From Hellea sp. (lineage in GTDB: Bacteria; Pseudomonadota; Alphaproteobacteria; Caulobacterales; Maricaulaceae): 64,000 nt of DNA. The notes under the pieces were generated by a model, which saw only the letters and a list, made by a program, of their open reading frames with translations, was not told the DNA's origin and searched no databases. Location of the stretch: NCBI GenBank assembly GCA_020628425.1, contig JAHDEZ010000002.1, forward strand, positions 115,538 to 179,537, written 5' to 3'. Of this stretch, positions 52,401-62,474 are shown in pieces. Made by a program: the position numbers and the translations under genes. Positions within the stretch are counted from its first letter, which is position 1. Each line of letters starts with the position of its first letter.

Positions 52401-52742
52401 ATGACCTATATCGTAAAAGATGAATGCATTCGCTGTAAGTTTATGGACTGCGTAGAAGTTTGTCCGGTTGACTGTTTTTACGAGGGTGAAAACATGTTGG
52501 TTATTCACCCCGAAGAATGCATTGACTGCGGTGTTTGCGAACCGGAATGTCCGGTGGATGCCATTGTGCCCGACACGGAAGATGACCCGGACGGAAAATG
52601 GTTGGAGATAAATACGAAATACTCTGCTATTTGGCCGGTTATCACAGTGAAAGGCGAACCACCTGCTGACCGTGAAGACTTCGAATCCGAGACGGGTAAG
52701 TTTGAAAAATATTTCAGTGAGAAGCCCGGAAAAGGCGACTAA
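52401..52742 (+). CDS. fdxA: 7Fe-8S ferredoxin
   Basis: Soluble electron carrier of 113 residues. Cysteine pattern [18 protein letters not shown] near the N-terminus and [16 protein letters not shown] further on gives a 3Fe-4S plus 4Fe-4S pair (FdxA type), with the C-terminal extension ([19 protein letters not shown]) of bacterial FdxA. It is probably part of the helicase-S4 transcript or has a weak own promoter (a TTGACA lies at 52336). Confidence 0.95.
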   Translation: MTYIVKDECIRCKFMDCVEVCPVDCFYEGENMLVIHPEECIDCGVCEPECPVDAIVPDTEDDPDGKWLEINTKYSAIWPVITVKGEPPADREDFESETGKFEKYFSEKPGKGD

Positions 52743-52837
52743 CTGGAATTTTAGTCCGCTTTAGGCGAAAATAATTCATAAAATGATGCAGATTTGCCTG
52801 AAATTTAGGCGAAAGACTGGATTTTTTGTCATTTTTC

Positions 52838-52846
52838 TGTTATAAT
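52838..52846 (+). promoter_or_regulatory. Extended -10 promoter of carD
   Basis: TGTTATAAT, an extended -10 (TG-n-TATAAT), about 100 bases before the carD ATG, without a good -35 at the expected place. The remainder of 52743-52948 holds no gene that I can support. Confidence 0.45.
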
Positions 52847-52948
52847 ACAAACAGAAAGCGCGGTTTAGCTCACATGTTGGCCGCGCTATTTGTTTGAAAA
52901 CCTATGCGGACGCCCCAGATTCAGAGCCGCTTTTAAAGGAAAGATTTC

Positions 52949-53566
52949 ATGGCATCTTCAAAATCAGCCGCATCAAAAAGCGGTAAGAAGAAAACTCATT
53001 CTAAATTTAAAGTCGGTCAACACGTCGTTTACCCAGCCCATGGTGTTGGCCACGTCACTGGAATCGAGCAAGAAGTCATCGCTGGCTTCGACATCGAGGT
53101 CTATGTTGTAGCCTTCGAACAAGATAAAATGACCCTACGGGTTCCAACGGCCAAAGCCGGCACATCCGGTATGCGCCCTTTGTCCAATGAAAATGTCCTC
53201 AAGGACTCATTCACAACCCTGAAGGGTCGCGCCCGCATCAAACGCACAATGTGGAGCCGCCGTGCTCAAGAATATGAGGCGAAGATAAATTCAGGTGACC
53301 TTATTCTGGTATCCGAAGTTGTGCGTGACCTGCACCGCGGCGAAACACAACCTGAGCAGTCATATTCCGAGCGTCAGCTTTATGAATGTGCGTTAGACCG
53401 TCTGGTCCGCGAAGTCGCCGCCATCAAGAAGGTCAATCGCGGTGTGGCGCTAGACGAAGTACTCGAGACGCTGACTAAAGCCCGTACGCGTCAAGCAGCT
53501 AAAGCTGCCAAGGCTGCTGAAAGCGAAAATGACAACGCAGAAGGTTCAGACGAAGCAGCCGCATAG
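52949..53566 (+). CDS. CarD-family transcriptional regulator
   Basis: RNA polymerase-binding protein of 205 residues: an N-terminal Lys-rich extension, then the RNAP-interacting Tudor-like domain (FKVGQHVVYPAHGVGHVTGIEQE) and a helical C-terminal domain (RRAQEYEAKINSGDLILVSEVVRDLHRGE, SERQLYECALDRLVREVA). CarD proteins stabilise open promoter complexes and support rRNA transcription. An Ala-rich acidic tail ends the protein. A terminator follows. Confidence 0.95.
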   Translation: MASSKSAASKSGKKKTHSKFKVGQHVVYPAHGVGHVTGIEQEVIAGFDIEVYVVAFEQDKMTLRVPTAKAGTSGMRPLSNENVLKDSFTTLKGRARIKRTMWSRRAQEYEAKINSGDLILVSEVVRDLHRGETQPEQSYSERQLYECALDRLVREVAAIKKVNRGVALDEVLETLTKARTRQAAKAAKAAESENDNAEGSDEAAA

Positions 53567-53592
53567 TCACGCGACATTTGAATTGAAGTAAG

Positions 53593-53622
53593 ACCCTGCC
53601 CACGTGGCGGGGTTTTTGTTTG
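53593..53622 (+). terminator. Rho-independent terminator after carD
   Basis: Stem ACCCTGCC / GGCGGGGT (one T-G wobble) around CACGT, followed by TTTT-G-TTT. It lies 27 bases after the carD stop and before the convergent thermonuclease gene. Confidence 0.8.
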
Positions 53623-53649
53623 GGACTTTACAATCCGCTGTTCGCCAAT

Positions 53650-54474
53650 CTAATCCAGAACTTCTAACCGTTCGGGATGGTCGAGAATAATCATAGGCCC
53701 GTTTTCAAGCTCCAGCCAGCCTCTGACCCGCACTCTGGCGCCTTCAAGTGAACGGGGATCGAGGCCGATCTTTTTGAAGCGACGCTGACCCTGCTTATCA
53801 ACAAAAATAGTAAAGTCGGTCCGGTAGTCGGAACCAAAATTGAGAAATACCTTGTCTCTGACCCGCGCGGAAGATGTGATAATCCCCTCAACAATCTGAA
53901 AGCTGTCCATATCTTGAGACAAAGCATTGGGTTCTGGTCCCCTGACCTGGTAAAATCCATGGCCCCAAATTCCGCGCTCGGCCTCCCGGGCTTCACGCTC
54001 TGCGGCATAGAGCCGGTCCGAATCCTGCCAAGTATCTGGCCAAGTATAAACCCGCCCCATGCCCCGGCGGATCATCTCTTCCTGCAGCCACATACCCTGC
54101 TCACCATTTCCGTCCATCAGAAAGACCTGCGCCAACGCCCGATCATGCCGGTCCCGCTGAAGGCCACCATAATAGAGCATAACCGATTTACCGAGAGCGA
54201 GTTCTGATAGAGTGTTTTTGGAATTGGTTGAGAGTGGCCAGTCCTGCACATGTTCGCGTCCCAGAGATAGTTTTGGGGCCTGAAGAGCAGAGAGACGAAC
54301 CTTTAATCCGCTTTCCAGGAACAATGTATCTCCATCCACAATGGACTCGACCACCCCGGACTCGCCCGCAGTCATTGGCTTGCTTTGCGCGGATCCTGTG
54401 CTGCTCACGAACAGGCTGGCCATCAGGGCAACAATTGGTTTAAATCGAAATCTTTTGCGGTTTGACATAGCCAT
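53650..54474 (-). CDS. Thermonuclease-family exported protein (SNase domain)
   Basis: A 274-residue protein. Signal peptide at the N-terminus (residues 1-29), then an SNase domain (about 40-165): VVESIVDGDTLFLESGLKVRLSALQAP with the Ca-site Asp and a conserved Arg, a catalytic Arg in YYGGLQRDRHDRALAQVF, and EREAREAERGIWG. The C-terminal 100 residues are extra. It would hydrolyse DNA or RNA in the envelope. It lies 6 bases after the PhoD-like gene on the same strand, so they form one transcript. Confidence 0.85.
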   Translation of the reverse strand: MAMSNRKRFRFKPIVALMASLFVSSTGSAQSKPMTAGESGVVESIVDGDTLFLESGLKVRLSALQAPKLSLGREHVQDWPLSTNSKNTLSELALGKSVMLYYGGLQRDRHDRALAQVFLMDGNGEQGMWLQEEMIRRGMGRVYTWPDTWQDSDRLYAAEREAREAERGIWGHGFYQVRGPEPNALSQDMDSFQIVEGIITSSARVRDKVFLNFGSDYRTDFTIFVDKQGQRRFKKIGLDPRSLEGARVRVRGWLELENGPMIILDHPERLEVLD

Positions 54475-54480
54475 AAGTGG

Positions 54481-55614
54481 TTAGAACCGTACAGCCTGAA
54501 TGACGTCGTCATTGCCAGGTGAACGCAACGTCATAGAAACTTCACGCTTCTCCCAGTCTATATCAAGCAGACCGTAATTCACTTCATATTGCGGAATACC
54601 GATGCGGTAAGGCCCGGCCTCGTGCTCGGTTTGCCCCCGTTGCGCGCGCCAGACACTGGCAGGCTTATTCAGCGACGAAGAGGTTAGCTCCCAAATGCCC
54701 TTACGTTTATATAACGCACCGGAATGACGGTCGCCCGAGATTACAACTGCGTTATTGATGTTATTGTCTTCGAGGAGGTCGTAAAATTTCTGTTGTTCAT
54801 TGGGGAGTGTCCGCCAGGCTTCCCAACCGTGACCGTCCGCATGGAGCTGAATGGAAGTCACCAGAATGCGTAAGTCTGCCTCTTTCGTCAACTCATGCTC
54901 GAACCATGCCCACTGAACGTTTCCAAGCATGGTTTGGCTCGGGTCTGGATTGGGCAAGTAAAGCTCCTTACCTGCCGCGTATTTCTCATCCGTTTCCGTC
55001 AGCTCACCCCGGAAAGTCCGTGTATCCAGCAGGATAATTTGAACGCGTTGCCCCTCCGGTCCGACCATATAAGCATTATAAATGCCCTCACGTAGACGAC
55101 GGACATCATCGGCAGGTACATTCCAGGCATCAAGATAAAGCTGTTCAGCCAGTGCTTTAAACGGGAAATCCGCGCCGCCGTCATTCTCACCATAGTCATG
55201 GTCGTCCCAAGTTGTCATGAGCGGGATATCTTTACGGAAGGCTGTAAATTCCGGCACTGATGCCAAAGTGTTATAACTCTTAATCATTTTGGCCATGGTG
55301 GGATCGCCGTAATCCGGGTCATATTTGCGCGGATCACCATAGACATTATCGCCAATAAACAGAAACAGATCTGGGTTTTCGGCCTGAATAGTGGTCCAGA
55401 TGGATTGCTCATCCAACTCTCCTAGGCATGACCCAAATGCGATACGTGTCAGTGCTGATGACATGTCAAGTGACGCTGACGCCATAGGCGTAATGCCATT
55501 GGCTGTTGTCTCCATTTTAACGTCTGTCTTGTCCGTATTCGTGTCACCGGCAGGACCCGATTCACATGCCGCCAGGAGCGAAACAGTCAAACAAGAAAGA
55601 AGAAGTTTTTTCAT
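54481..55614 (-). CDS. PhoD-like metallophosphatase lipoprotein
   Basis: A 377-residue lipoprotein with lipobox SLLAAC near residue 17. Motifs of the PhoD/metallophosphatase family: FGSCLGELDEQSIW, FIGDNVYGD, MTTWDDHDYGENDGG, DTRTFRG, and VVISGDRHSGAL near the C-terminus. Enzymes of this class hydrolyse phosphomono- or diesters using Ca/Fe. Next to the exported nuclease, it suggests scavenging of nucleic acid or organic phosphate. The start ATG 55614 (MKKLLLSCL) is preferred to the in-frame ATG at 55626. Confidence 0.88.
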   Translation of the reverse strand: MKKLLLSCLTVSLLAACESGPAGDTNTDKTDVKMETTANGITPMASASLDMSSALTRIAFGSCLGELDEQSIWTTIQAENPDLFLFIGDNVYGDPRKYDPDYGDPTMAKMIKSYNTLASVPEFTAFRKDIPLMTTWDDHDYGENDGGADFPFKALAEQLYLDAWNVPADDVRRLREGIYNAYMVGPEGQRVQIILLDTRTFRGELTETDEKYAAGKELYLPNPDPSQTMLGNVQWAWFEHELTKEADLRILVTSIQLHADGHGWEAWRTLPNEQQKFYDLLEDNNINNAVVISGDRHSGALYKRKGIWELTSSSLNKPASVWRAQRGQTEHEAGPYRIGIPQYEVNYGLLDIDWEKREVSMTLRSPGNDDVIQAVRF

Positions 55615-55634
55615 CGCAAACACCATGAGTATTA

Positions 55635-55660
55635 TTAAAAAAGGGCCCGTCAGGGCCCTT
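55635..55660 (-). terminator. Terminator of the Oar-like receptor gene
   Basis: AAGGGCCC (55641-55648) / GGGCCCTT (55653-55660) with a 4-base loop and a T-run on the minus strand at about 55640-55635. It lies 33 bases past the receptor stop and before the PhoD-like gene. Confidence 0.85.
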
Positions 55661-55692
55661 ATAATGGATTATTTTTCACAGAGATCCAAGAC

Positions 55693-58600
55693 CTAGAAGT
55701 CGTAAGACGCTCCAAAACGGATTTCATAGACCGACGCATCACGAACCAGCTCAAATGGCTGTCCGGTTTGAAGCGTATAAGGGAATGACGGCTGACGCAG
55801 CACACCCCAATCGCTATCCAGGAAGTTCGTGAAGTTATCGATGACCATGAAGATCTGCGCCCGGTCATTCTCACGGAAGCCCGGAAGGTCTTGAGAAATT
55901 CTCAAATCTGCTTTTGTCCACCAAGGACCTGTGAACTGGTTACGCTCTGTGCCCGGGAGCACCAGATTACCGCCGCCTGACAAGAACGGCGTGAAGCAGT
56001 AGAAGTCACAGATACGACGATCGCCACGGTCCGGATTGTAGACCCGGCTGAACGGACGCCCAGAAGCGCTTTGGAAGAACAGATTAATGCCCGTATCATA
56101 TTCCGAAATGATAAAGTCGTCATGATAACGCAGCGCACCTGTAATCCGGTGTTTCACATTATAATTCGATGTCGACAGGATCTCTTCCTGTGGGTCCAGG
56201 AATGCACGGCTGTTATAATTCGAGAACGCCACCGCACTTGTCATTGGCTGCACATCTTTGGCATCCGAGTACGCATACCCCAATCTGACGTCGATACCAT
56301 TGTCGAAACGTGCAGAAGCACCCAGAGAGGCGACAAAGGCCCGGTTTGATTTACTTGCATTCGTCAGCACGAAGCTATCAAGCAGCGGACTATCATAAAC
56401 TGGAATAGTGAATGTCGGGCTATTCGGGTCAGCTGGATCGAGTGGAACTGTCCGGGTAGTTCCTGTATCAACCAGATCGCCACGTTTGATGATAGCTGTG
56501 TTTTCGCCTCTTGTGACAAGAACATCGGCCTGGAACAACCAGCTGGCATTGTCCGACAGATCCGGTGTCCAAGTACCACCGATCGCAAACTTCCACTCAG
56601 ATGGAATCTTGAAATTCGGATCGATATAGTTGATTTCAAAATTACGGCCTTGACCGGTCGCAACATTATCCAACATGACTTGTGGGACGGCCCAGCCTGG
56701 TGCGTTCGGTACACCATCCTCGGCATTGCCATATGCCAAGCCGAACAGGTCAATACCGCTAAAGTCTCTCAAACGGTCGCCAACCTGTGTGACATTGTTA
56801 GCCGAGTAGTTATTGGACAACCACACATTCGGGTTACCACCAGAGTATCGACCTACCCCGCCGCGGATTTGAAAGTCAGAGCCCGCCTCATATGTAAAAC
56901 CAACGCGCGGCTGGATCAAACCTTCACCGTCGAAGTTTTGCGAGTTAGAGAACCCATAATCGGCAACGAAATCCGGATTTTCTACCGGAACGTCACTTGA
57001 GGTGTACCAGTCGTAACGAACACCAGCGACAACTGATAAGGCGTCAGAAACCTGCCAGTCATCCTGCACGAAAAGCGTGTTGATGGCATAGCCCCAATCG
57101 GCAGCTGCATCGATTGGGTTTTGGCTTGGCGCGTTATTGTAGTAAATCTCTGTAGCAATGCCTTGCTCAAAGGCATCGATGGCTGACAAAGCAACGCCAT
57201 TATATGTCCCTGCATCAAAACGGATCTCTGTCTCAGAGTGTTGGATAAACAAGTTGAACAAGTCCAGATCTTTACGCTCTGCACCAAATAACAGGCTGTG
57301 ATTGCCAACGTCATAAGAGGCACGCGCACTCAAATCCAAAAGGCTGTAATCCAGATCATTAGACTGACGACTATCGTCACCCCCCAGATAAACCGTCACA
57401 TCACCTGTATCGATTTGAATTTCACCGAAATCTGTTCCACCTAGAGAGATCTGACGATTATCCAGATCCAAATAGCCCACGCGGAATTCTGTAGAGAAGT
57501 TCTCCGTCCAGTCTGAATACAGAGCACCGACGATGGATTCGAGGATGGCCCCACGCTCATAAAGGTGGTTGGAGAACTCAAATTCGTCGCTGTCACCATC
57601 TGAACGGCGGATATTATTTCCGTCATTATAATTATAAGTCAGAGCGGCACGGTGATTATTCGAGATATTCCAATCAAGTTTCGCAAAATATTTTTCATCA
57701 AAGTTGTCAAAGCTGGACGGCACGGAACCTGGGTCATATTGATAGACACGCTGAGCAATCTCAGCAATCCGGTCTATATCGGATTGCGAAATCTGGAATG
57801 CACCATCGCCTATGACTTGTGTCGAGTAAGTATTCGCACCTTCAAGCTTCTCATAGCCGACTGAGAAGAACAGTTTGTCTTTTATGATTGGACCGTTCAG
57901 AGCCAGTCCGTATCGGATTGTATCGTATTCATCAAAAGCCTCAACGACATCATCGGCTTCTTCCCCTCGCAAGGAGTTGTCTGTGTAATCAAAAAACGCG
58001 CTGCCATGGAATTCGTTTGTGCCAGATTTGGTAACGGCATTGATGTTACAGGCAGTAAAGCCACCATACTTAACGTCAAATGGCGCAATTTCCACAGAAA
58101 CCTGCTCAATGGAATCAAAAGGGAAAGGCATCCGCTCCGTTGGATAGCCATTGTCGTTCAGACCGAAAGAGTCGTTCACGGCAACACCGTCCAGAGTAAT
58201 GGAGTTAAAGCGGGAACTTTGCCCCACACATTGTACTGAGTTCACGTTACCGCGGGATTCATCAACAAAGACTCGCGGGTCCAGACGAATAACATCAGCA
58301 ATATTCCGGTTAATTGCGGGTGAGTTTTGCAATTCGACTTCACCAAAAGTTGCTGATGGTCCAATAGCGATATCCGCCAGAACAGTTTGCTGAGCGACCA
58401 CAATGATTTCATCGTCACCCACTTCGCTGTCGAGCATGAAGTTGAGAGATGCACCGCCGCCTAGAGACAGAGCGATACCCTCAACGCGTTCGCCCTGATA
58501 GCCAGAACGTGTCGCAGACACGGAATATAAGCCTGTGATGGGCAGATTACGGAACGAGAAGCTTCCTGTTCCGTCCGTACGGGTCGTTCTAACCAGACCT

Positions 58601-58785
58601 GTTTGGACGTTTTGAACTGTCACGACAGCGCCCGAAATGGCGGCACCAGTTTCACTGGTAACATTACCGGTGATTTCGGATGTTGTAACCTGTGCAACAG
58701 CCGGAATAGCTGTTGACATAGTGATCGCCATTGCTGATGTGACGAAGACACTGGACATAAGTCCAGAGCGAATTGATGTTTTCAT
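55693..58785 (-). CDS. Oar-like TonB-dependent receptor with carboxypeptidase-regulatory-like domain
   Basis: A 1030-residue outer-membrane protein. A signal peptide ends near VAQV; a CarboxypepD_reg-like domain (about 35-115: GNVTSETGAAISGAVVTVQNVQTG, GSFSFRNLPITGLYSVSA) is followed by a plug and a large barrel ending in Phe. The layout matches Oar of Myxococcus, a receptor for adhesion or uptake of large ligands. ATG 58785 follows GGAGG. It is monocistronic with its own terminator. Confidence 0.88.
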   Translation of the reverse strand: MKTSIRSGLMSSVFVTSAMAITMSTAIPAVAQVTTSEITGNVTSETGAAISGAVVTVQNVQTGLVRTTRTDGTGSFSFRNLPITGLYSVSATRSGYQGERVEGIALSLGGGASLNFMLDSEVGDDEIIVVAQQTVLADIAIGPSATFGEVELQNSPAINRNIADVIRLDPRVFVDESRGNVNSVQCVGQSSRFNSITLDGVAVNDSFGLNDNGYPTERMPFPFDSIEQVSVEIAPFDVKYGGFTACNINAVTKSGTNEFHGSAFFDYTDNSLRGEEADDVVEAFDEYDTIRYGLALNGPIIKDKLFFSVGYEKLEGANTYSTQVIGDGAFQISQSDIDRIAEIAQRVYQYDPGSVPSSFDNFDEKYFAKLDWNISNNHRAALTYNYNDGNNIRRSDGDSDEFEFSNHLYERGAILESIVGALYSDWTENFSTEFRVGYLDLDNRQISLGGTDFGEIQIDTGDVTVYLGGDDSRQSNDLDYSLLDLSARASYDVGNHSLLFGAERKDLDLFNLFIQHSETEIRFDAGTYNGVALSAIDAFEQGIATEIYYNNAPSQNPIDAAADWGYAINTLFVQDDWQVSDALSVVAGVRYDWYTSSDVPVENPDFVADYGFSNSQNFDGEGLIQPRVGFTYEAGSDFQIRGGVGRYSGGNPNVWLSNNYSANNVTQVGDRLRDFSGIDLFGLAYGNAEDGVPNAPGWAVPQVMLDNVATGQGRNFEINYIDPNFKIPSEWKFAIGGTWTPDLSDNASWLFQADVLVTRGENTAIIKRGDLVDTGTTRTVPLDPADPNSPTFTIPVYDSPLLDSFVLTNASKSNRAFVASLGASARFDNGIDVRLGYAYSDAKDVQPMTSAVAFSNYNSRAFLDPQEEILSTSNYNVKHRITGALRYHDDFIISEYDTGINLFFQSASGRPFSRVYNPDRGDRRICDFYCFTPFLSGGGNLVLPGTERNQFTGPWWTKADLRISQDLPGFRENDRAQIFMVIDNFTNFLDSDWGVLRQPSFPYTLQTGQPFELVRDASVYEIRFGASYDF

Positions 58786-59070
58786 ATGTGGCCTCCAAGA
58801 ATAAAAATAATTTGAAGCGGCGCCTAATGAATCTCCATGACAAAATCATATCTTTTTGTTGACAGATTAATGAATGTTAACGTTTCCGCCAAAGCTGTTG
58901 CAAACTTGCCACATGATTGTGCATCAAGCGCTTTATTTCTCACCTATCTCCAGTGAAAATTCTGTTCTTTTAAGCTGATAAATCGAATCACTATTTGTGA
59001 TGGATCGCCCGTCCCATTGACGAAATATGGGGCATTCTCCTATAGACCGCCCTTAATTGCTGGACATTCC

Positions 59071-60864
59071 ATGAGCTTAATCGACACCATAAAACGCGAA
59101 TACAAATTTCTACGTGATGTCCGCAGGGTTTTGAAACGTCGCAAACTTGTCGATGCGAACTCTGAAAACCTTATTTGCGACTTTATCGAGGGATGGGTGG
59201 ATCGCTATTCGTCGAACATTGCCTTTCTCGAGGATGACAAGTCCTTTACCTATGAGGATTTCGATAGGTACGCCAATCAGGTGGCTCACTGGGCCACGTC
59301 AGAAAATTGCCGTCCCGGGGATACGGTCGCTTTATTTGTGCAAAATCGCATGGAGTATGTGGCACTTTGGTGTGGGCTTACCAAGGTTGGTGTCATTCCG
59401 GCATTGATAAACTATCAGCTTGTTGGACCTGCTCTGGCCCATTGCATCAACATATCGGATGCCAAACATGTGGTGATGGATTCCGACCTCGTCACAGCTT
59501 GGGAGAGCGCCAAATCTGACCTCACAGTCGATGTCACCTTACACTCAGCTTTTGGCGAAACAAAAGGATATGAGAGTTTCGACCTCGCTCTATCCAAGCA
59601 ACCGACAGATCGTCCGTCCCGTGCTGACCGCGCCGGCATTAAAGCCGGAGATTTATGCCTGAAAATGTATACGTCCGGAACAACCGGGATGCCGAAGGCG
59701 GCCAAAATTACCCATGTTCGCACCCAGAATTATATGCTGGCCTTTGCGGCCGCGGCCGATACAAAGCCCTCTGATCGCATGATGATGGTATTGCCGCTTT
59801 ATCACGCGACAGGCGGATTGTGCGGGGTCGGTGCCGCTATTGCCAATGGCGGATCTGTTGTCATACAGCGGAAATTTTCCGCAACGAAATTCTGGGATGA
59901 CTGCATTAAATATAAGGCCACACTATTCATGTATGTTGGTGAATTATGTCGCTTCCTTCTGGCATCCCCCCCTCATTCCAATGAGCGCAATCATTCATTG
60001 AAATGGATTATGGGAAACGGCCTACGCCCAGAAGTTTGGAGCAAATTTGTTGACCGTTTCAACATCCCCCATGTCATCGAGTTCTACGGCGCGACCGAAG
60101 GCAATGTCAGCCTTATAAATATTGATGGCCCAATTGGTGCCGTTGGCCGAATTCCAGATTACTTTGCCAAAAAATTCAATATTGAAATCATTCAATATGA
60201 TATCGAGTCCAACTCTAATATTCGCGGCTCGGACGGGTTTTGCATCAAAACTGTTCATGACGAGATCGGCGAAATGATCGGTGAAATTCGCCCGGATGAG
60301 GCCCGCTTTCGCTTTGAGGGTTATGAAAACGAAGCGGCCACCAATAAAAAAATACTAAGGGATGTATTCAAAAAAGGAGACGCCTGGTTTCGTACGGGCG
60401 ACCTGATGAAGCAGGATGCTTTTGGCTATTACTATTTCATCGACCGGGTCGGCGATACGTTTCGCTGGAAAGCGGAAAATGTTGCGACCGGCGAAGTGGC
60501 TTCGGCTATTTCATCTTTCGAAGGCGTCACACAAGCCAATGTATATGGCGTGCAAGTGCCGGGCTATGATGGCCGAGCCGGAATGGCGGCCATCGTATCG
60601 GAAATCGAACCGGATCTCAAAAAGCTCAAAGCTCATATTGATGCAGCCCTGCCCCATTACGCGCGTCCAGTTTTCTTACGATTATCCAGCGAGTCTGACA
60701 CCACATCGACATTCAAATTCAAAAAGACAAATTTGGTCAAAGCTGGGTTTAATCCGGAGAACGTACACGAACCTTTATACTTTGCGGATCCCGAAAGTCA
60801 CGCCTATATAGCTCTCAATATGGCAATCTATAAGGCTATACTAGACGGAACTAAGAGGCTTTAA
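59071..60864 (+). CDS. FATP-type long-chain acyl-CoA synthetase
   Basis: AMP-binding enzyme of 597 residues that activates fatty acids to acyl-CoA. P-loop-like YTSGTTGMPKAAKITH near residue 205, GLRPEVWSKFVDRFNIPHVIEFYGATEGN (ANL family motif), and FRTGDLMKQDAFGYYYFIDRVGDTFRWKAENVAT, as in the FATP/FadD6 group. The start ATG 59071 is preferred; an upstream ATG at 59017 would add 18 residues. It is the first gene of a run with DUF924, esterase, GST and SelO. Confidence 0.85.
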   Translation: MSLIDTIKREYKFLRDVRRVLKRRKLVDANSENLICDFIEGWVDRYSSNIAFLEDDKSFTYEDFDRYANQVAHWATSENCRPGDTVALFVQNRMEYVALWCGLTKVGVIPALINYQLVGPALAHCINISDAKHVVMDSDLVTAWESAKSDLTVDVTLHSAFGETKGYESFDLALSKQPTDRPSRADRAGIKAGDLCLKMYTSGTTGMPKAAKITHVRTQNYMLAFAAAADTKPSDRMMMVLPLYHATGGLCGVGAAIANGGSVVIQRKFSATKFWDDCIKYKATLFMYVGELCRFLLASPPHSNERNHSLKWIMGNGLRPEVWSKFVDRFNIPHVIEFYGATEGNVSLINIDGPIGAVGRIPDYFAKKFNIEIIQYDIESNSNIRGSDGFCIKTVHDEIGEMIGEIRPDEARFRFEGYENEAATNKKILRDVFKKGDAWFRTGDLMKQDAFGYYYFIDRVGDTFRWKAENVATGEVASAISSFEGVTQANVYGVQVPGYDGRAGMAAIVSEIEPDLKKLKAHIDAALPHYARPVFLRLSSESDTTSTFKFKKTNLVKAGFNPENVHEPLYFADPESHAYIALNMAIYKAILDGTKRL

Positions 60865-60865
60865 C

Positions 60866-61423
60866 ATGGGTGCGGATGAGGTTTTAAAGTTTTGGTTTGA
60901 AGAGACACCTCGCAAATTTCATTTTAATGCGACGCCGGCATTTGATGCTGAAATCCGGAACCGGTTTGAGCCTATGGCCATTGATCAAGCTGCCTTGGCA
61001 GCCGAAGGTTCGCATCCTTGGGATGAAGCCGGAAATGCCGACGGCCTTTTGGCACTCATCATTACGCTCGACCAGTTCCCGCGCAATATGTATCGTGGAA
61101 CACCGGCCATGTTTGAATGGGACGCTTATCTATTGCCCTTTGTTAAAAAAATGACCGCACGAGGCGATGATCTGAAGGTCCCAATGGAACGCCGCGCCTT
61201 TGTCTACATGCCTTTAATGCACAGCGAAAATATCGACGACCAAAACCAGTGCGTTAAGTTAGTGGATCAACGGCTTGATGATGATAACACACTCTTTCAC
61301 GCTAAAGCCCATCGGAAGCTCATTCAACGTTTTGGACGCTTCCCGCACCGCAACAAAATTGTTGAACGAACCTCCCGCCCAGAGGAAATTCAATATTTGA
61401 AAGACGGCGGGTATAAACCCTGA
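60866..61423 (+). CDS. DUF924-family protein
   Basis: A 185-residue helical protein: EVLKFWFEETPRKFHFN with FDAEIRNRFEPM, LALIITLDQFPRNMYRGTPAMFEWD, and RRAFVYMPLMHSENIDDQNQCVKL are the family marks (related to TPR-like helices). Its role is unknown. It starts one base after the acyl-CoA synthetase stop. Confidence 0.93.
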   Translation: MGADEVLKFWFEETPRKFHFNATPAFDAEIRNRFEPMAIDQAALAAEGSHPWDEAGNADGLLALIITLDQFPRNMYRGTPAMFEWDAYLLPFVKKMTARGDDLKVPMERRAFVYMPLMHSENIDDQNQCVKLVDQRLDDDNTLFHAKAHRKLIQRFGRFPHRNKIVERTSRPEEIQYLKDGGYKP

Positions 61424-61484
61424 CTTCATGGCTTGCACATCGTTGAGATCTAACTATTTTGTGCTCAGAATGATGTGAGGTAGA

Positions 61485-62474
61485 ATGCGGTCCCCCAAAG
61501 ATATTGCTGATGAGCTCAAAGAGCAAATCCGGAAATTCAAAGATGCCCGTGATAATGCCAGCAATTCCCAAATCGGCTCCCTGCATCAGAACTTCCGGCG
61601 CCTGACCAATCAATTTGATGCACCCGGCCCGCGCATGCGCAATATCGTCAATTTTGAAATTCCGGACGAGCGTTTCCCAGTACCGGTTCGTTTATATGAA
61701 CCCTATAATGCCTCTAAAAACCCTGGACCTACATTGATATATCTGCATGGGGGCGGTTTTGTCACCTGTGACCTGGACAGTCACGAGGGCATTTGCCTGC
61801 GCATGGCCAGCGGATCACGCTATCGGGTCCTGTCCGTCGACTACCGGCTGGCCCCGAAACACCCTTTCCCAGCAGCACCTGATGATTGCGAGAAAGTCTT
61901 GAAATGGGCTCTCGAAGGCCACGGCAATACCTACGGCATTGATCCCTCAAGGATAGGTTTGGGCGGCGATAGCGCCGGTGGCAATATGACGGCGTGGCTA
62001 GCGCAAAAATATCGTCAGGATCTGTTGTGTCAAATACTCTATTATCCCCTCATGCAAATGGCTGAGCTCAAGCCTGCCAATCCTGGCCCGCAGGACATTT
62101 TCCAGCTCGGCGTTATTGCTTTAAAATTCATCGAACAACACTATGTCGCCGGTGCCGATACCAGCCAAACCAAGCTATCGCCCCTGTTTGAGCGAGACTT
62201 ATCGTGCCTGCCACCAGCCTATGTGTTGACCTGTGGCCTGGACCCGTTACGTATTGAAGGCCGAACCTATGTCGAAAATCTGCAAGCTGCTGGGGTGAAA
62301 GTAAAACATGTCCATGAAAAAACCATGATACATGGATATTTGAACTTTGCTCGTGCGTTCCCCAAAGCTAAGAAAACTCCGCTTGATGTCTCTGACTTTA
62401 TGCGGGCTTATATGGAAAAACCAAAAGACAAAAACAAACCCAGCCCCGCGCATGGAGAGACAGAAAAATGTTAA
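61485..62474 (+). CDS. Alpha/beta-hydrolase esterase, HSL family
   Basis: Carboxylesterase/lipase of 329 residues. Oxyanion motif YLHGGGF near residue 85, nucleophile Ser163 in GGDSAGG, catalytic Asp in CGLDPLR and His in MIHGYLNF complete the triad. There is no signal peptide. It probably hydrolyses short-chain esters and could feed fatty acids to the upstream synthetase. Its end overlaps the GST start by 7 bases. Confidence 0.92.
   Translation: MRSPKDIADELKEQIRKFKDARDNASNSQIGSLHQNFRRLTNQFDAPGPRMRNIVNFEIPDERFPVPVRLYEPYNASKNPGPTLIYLHGGGFVTCDLDSHEGICLRMASGSRYRVLSVDYRLAPKHPFPAAPDDCEKVLKWALEGHGNTYGIDPSRIGLGGDSAGGNMTAWLAQKYRQDLLCQILYYPLMQMAELKPANPGPQDIFQLGVIALKFIEQHYVAGADTSQTKLSPLFERDLSCLPPAYVLTCGLDPLRIEGRTYVENLQAAGVKVKHVHEKTMIHGYLNFARAFPKAKKTPLDVSDFMRAYMEKPKDKNKPSPAHGETEKC

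Noticed and set aside
58868-58882. CtrA box upstream of the Oar-like receptor gene
   Set aside because: TTAA-TGAATG-TTAAC has a spacer of 6, not 7; otherwise nothing supports it. The 285 bases 58786-59070 show no other feature.
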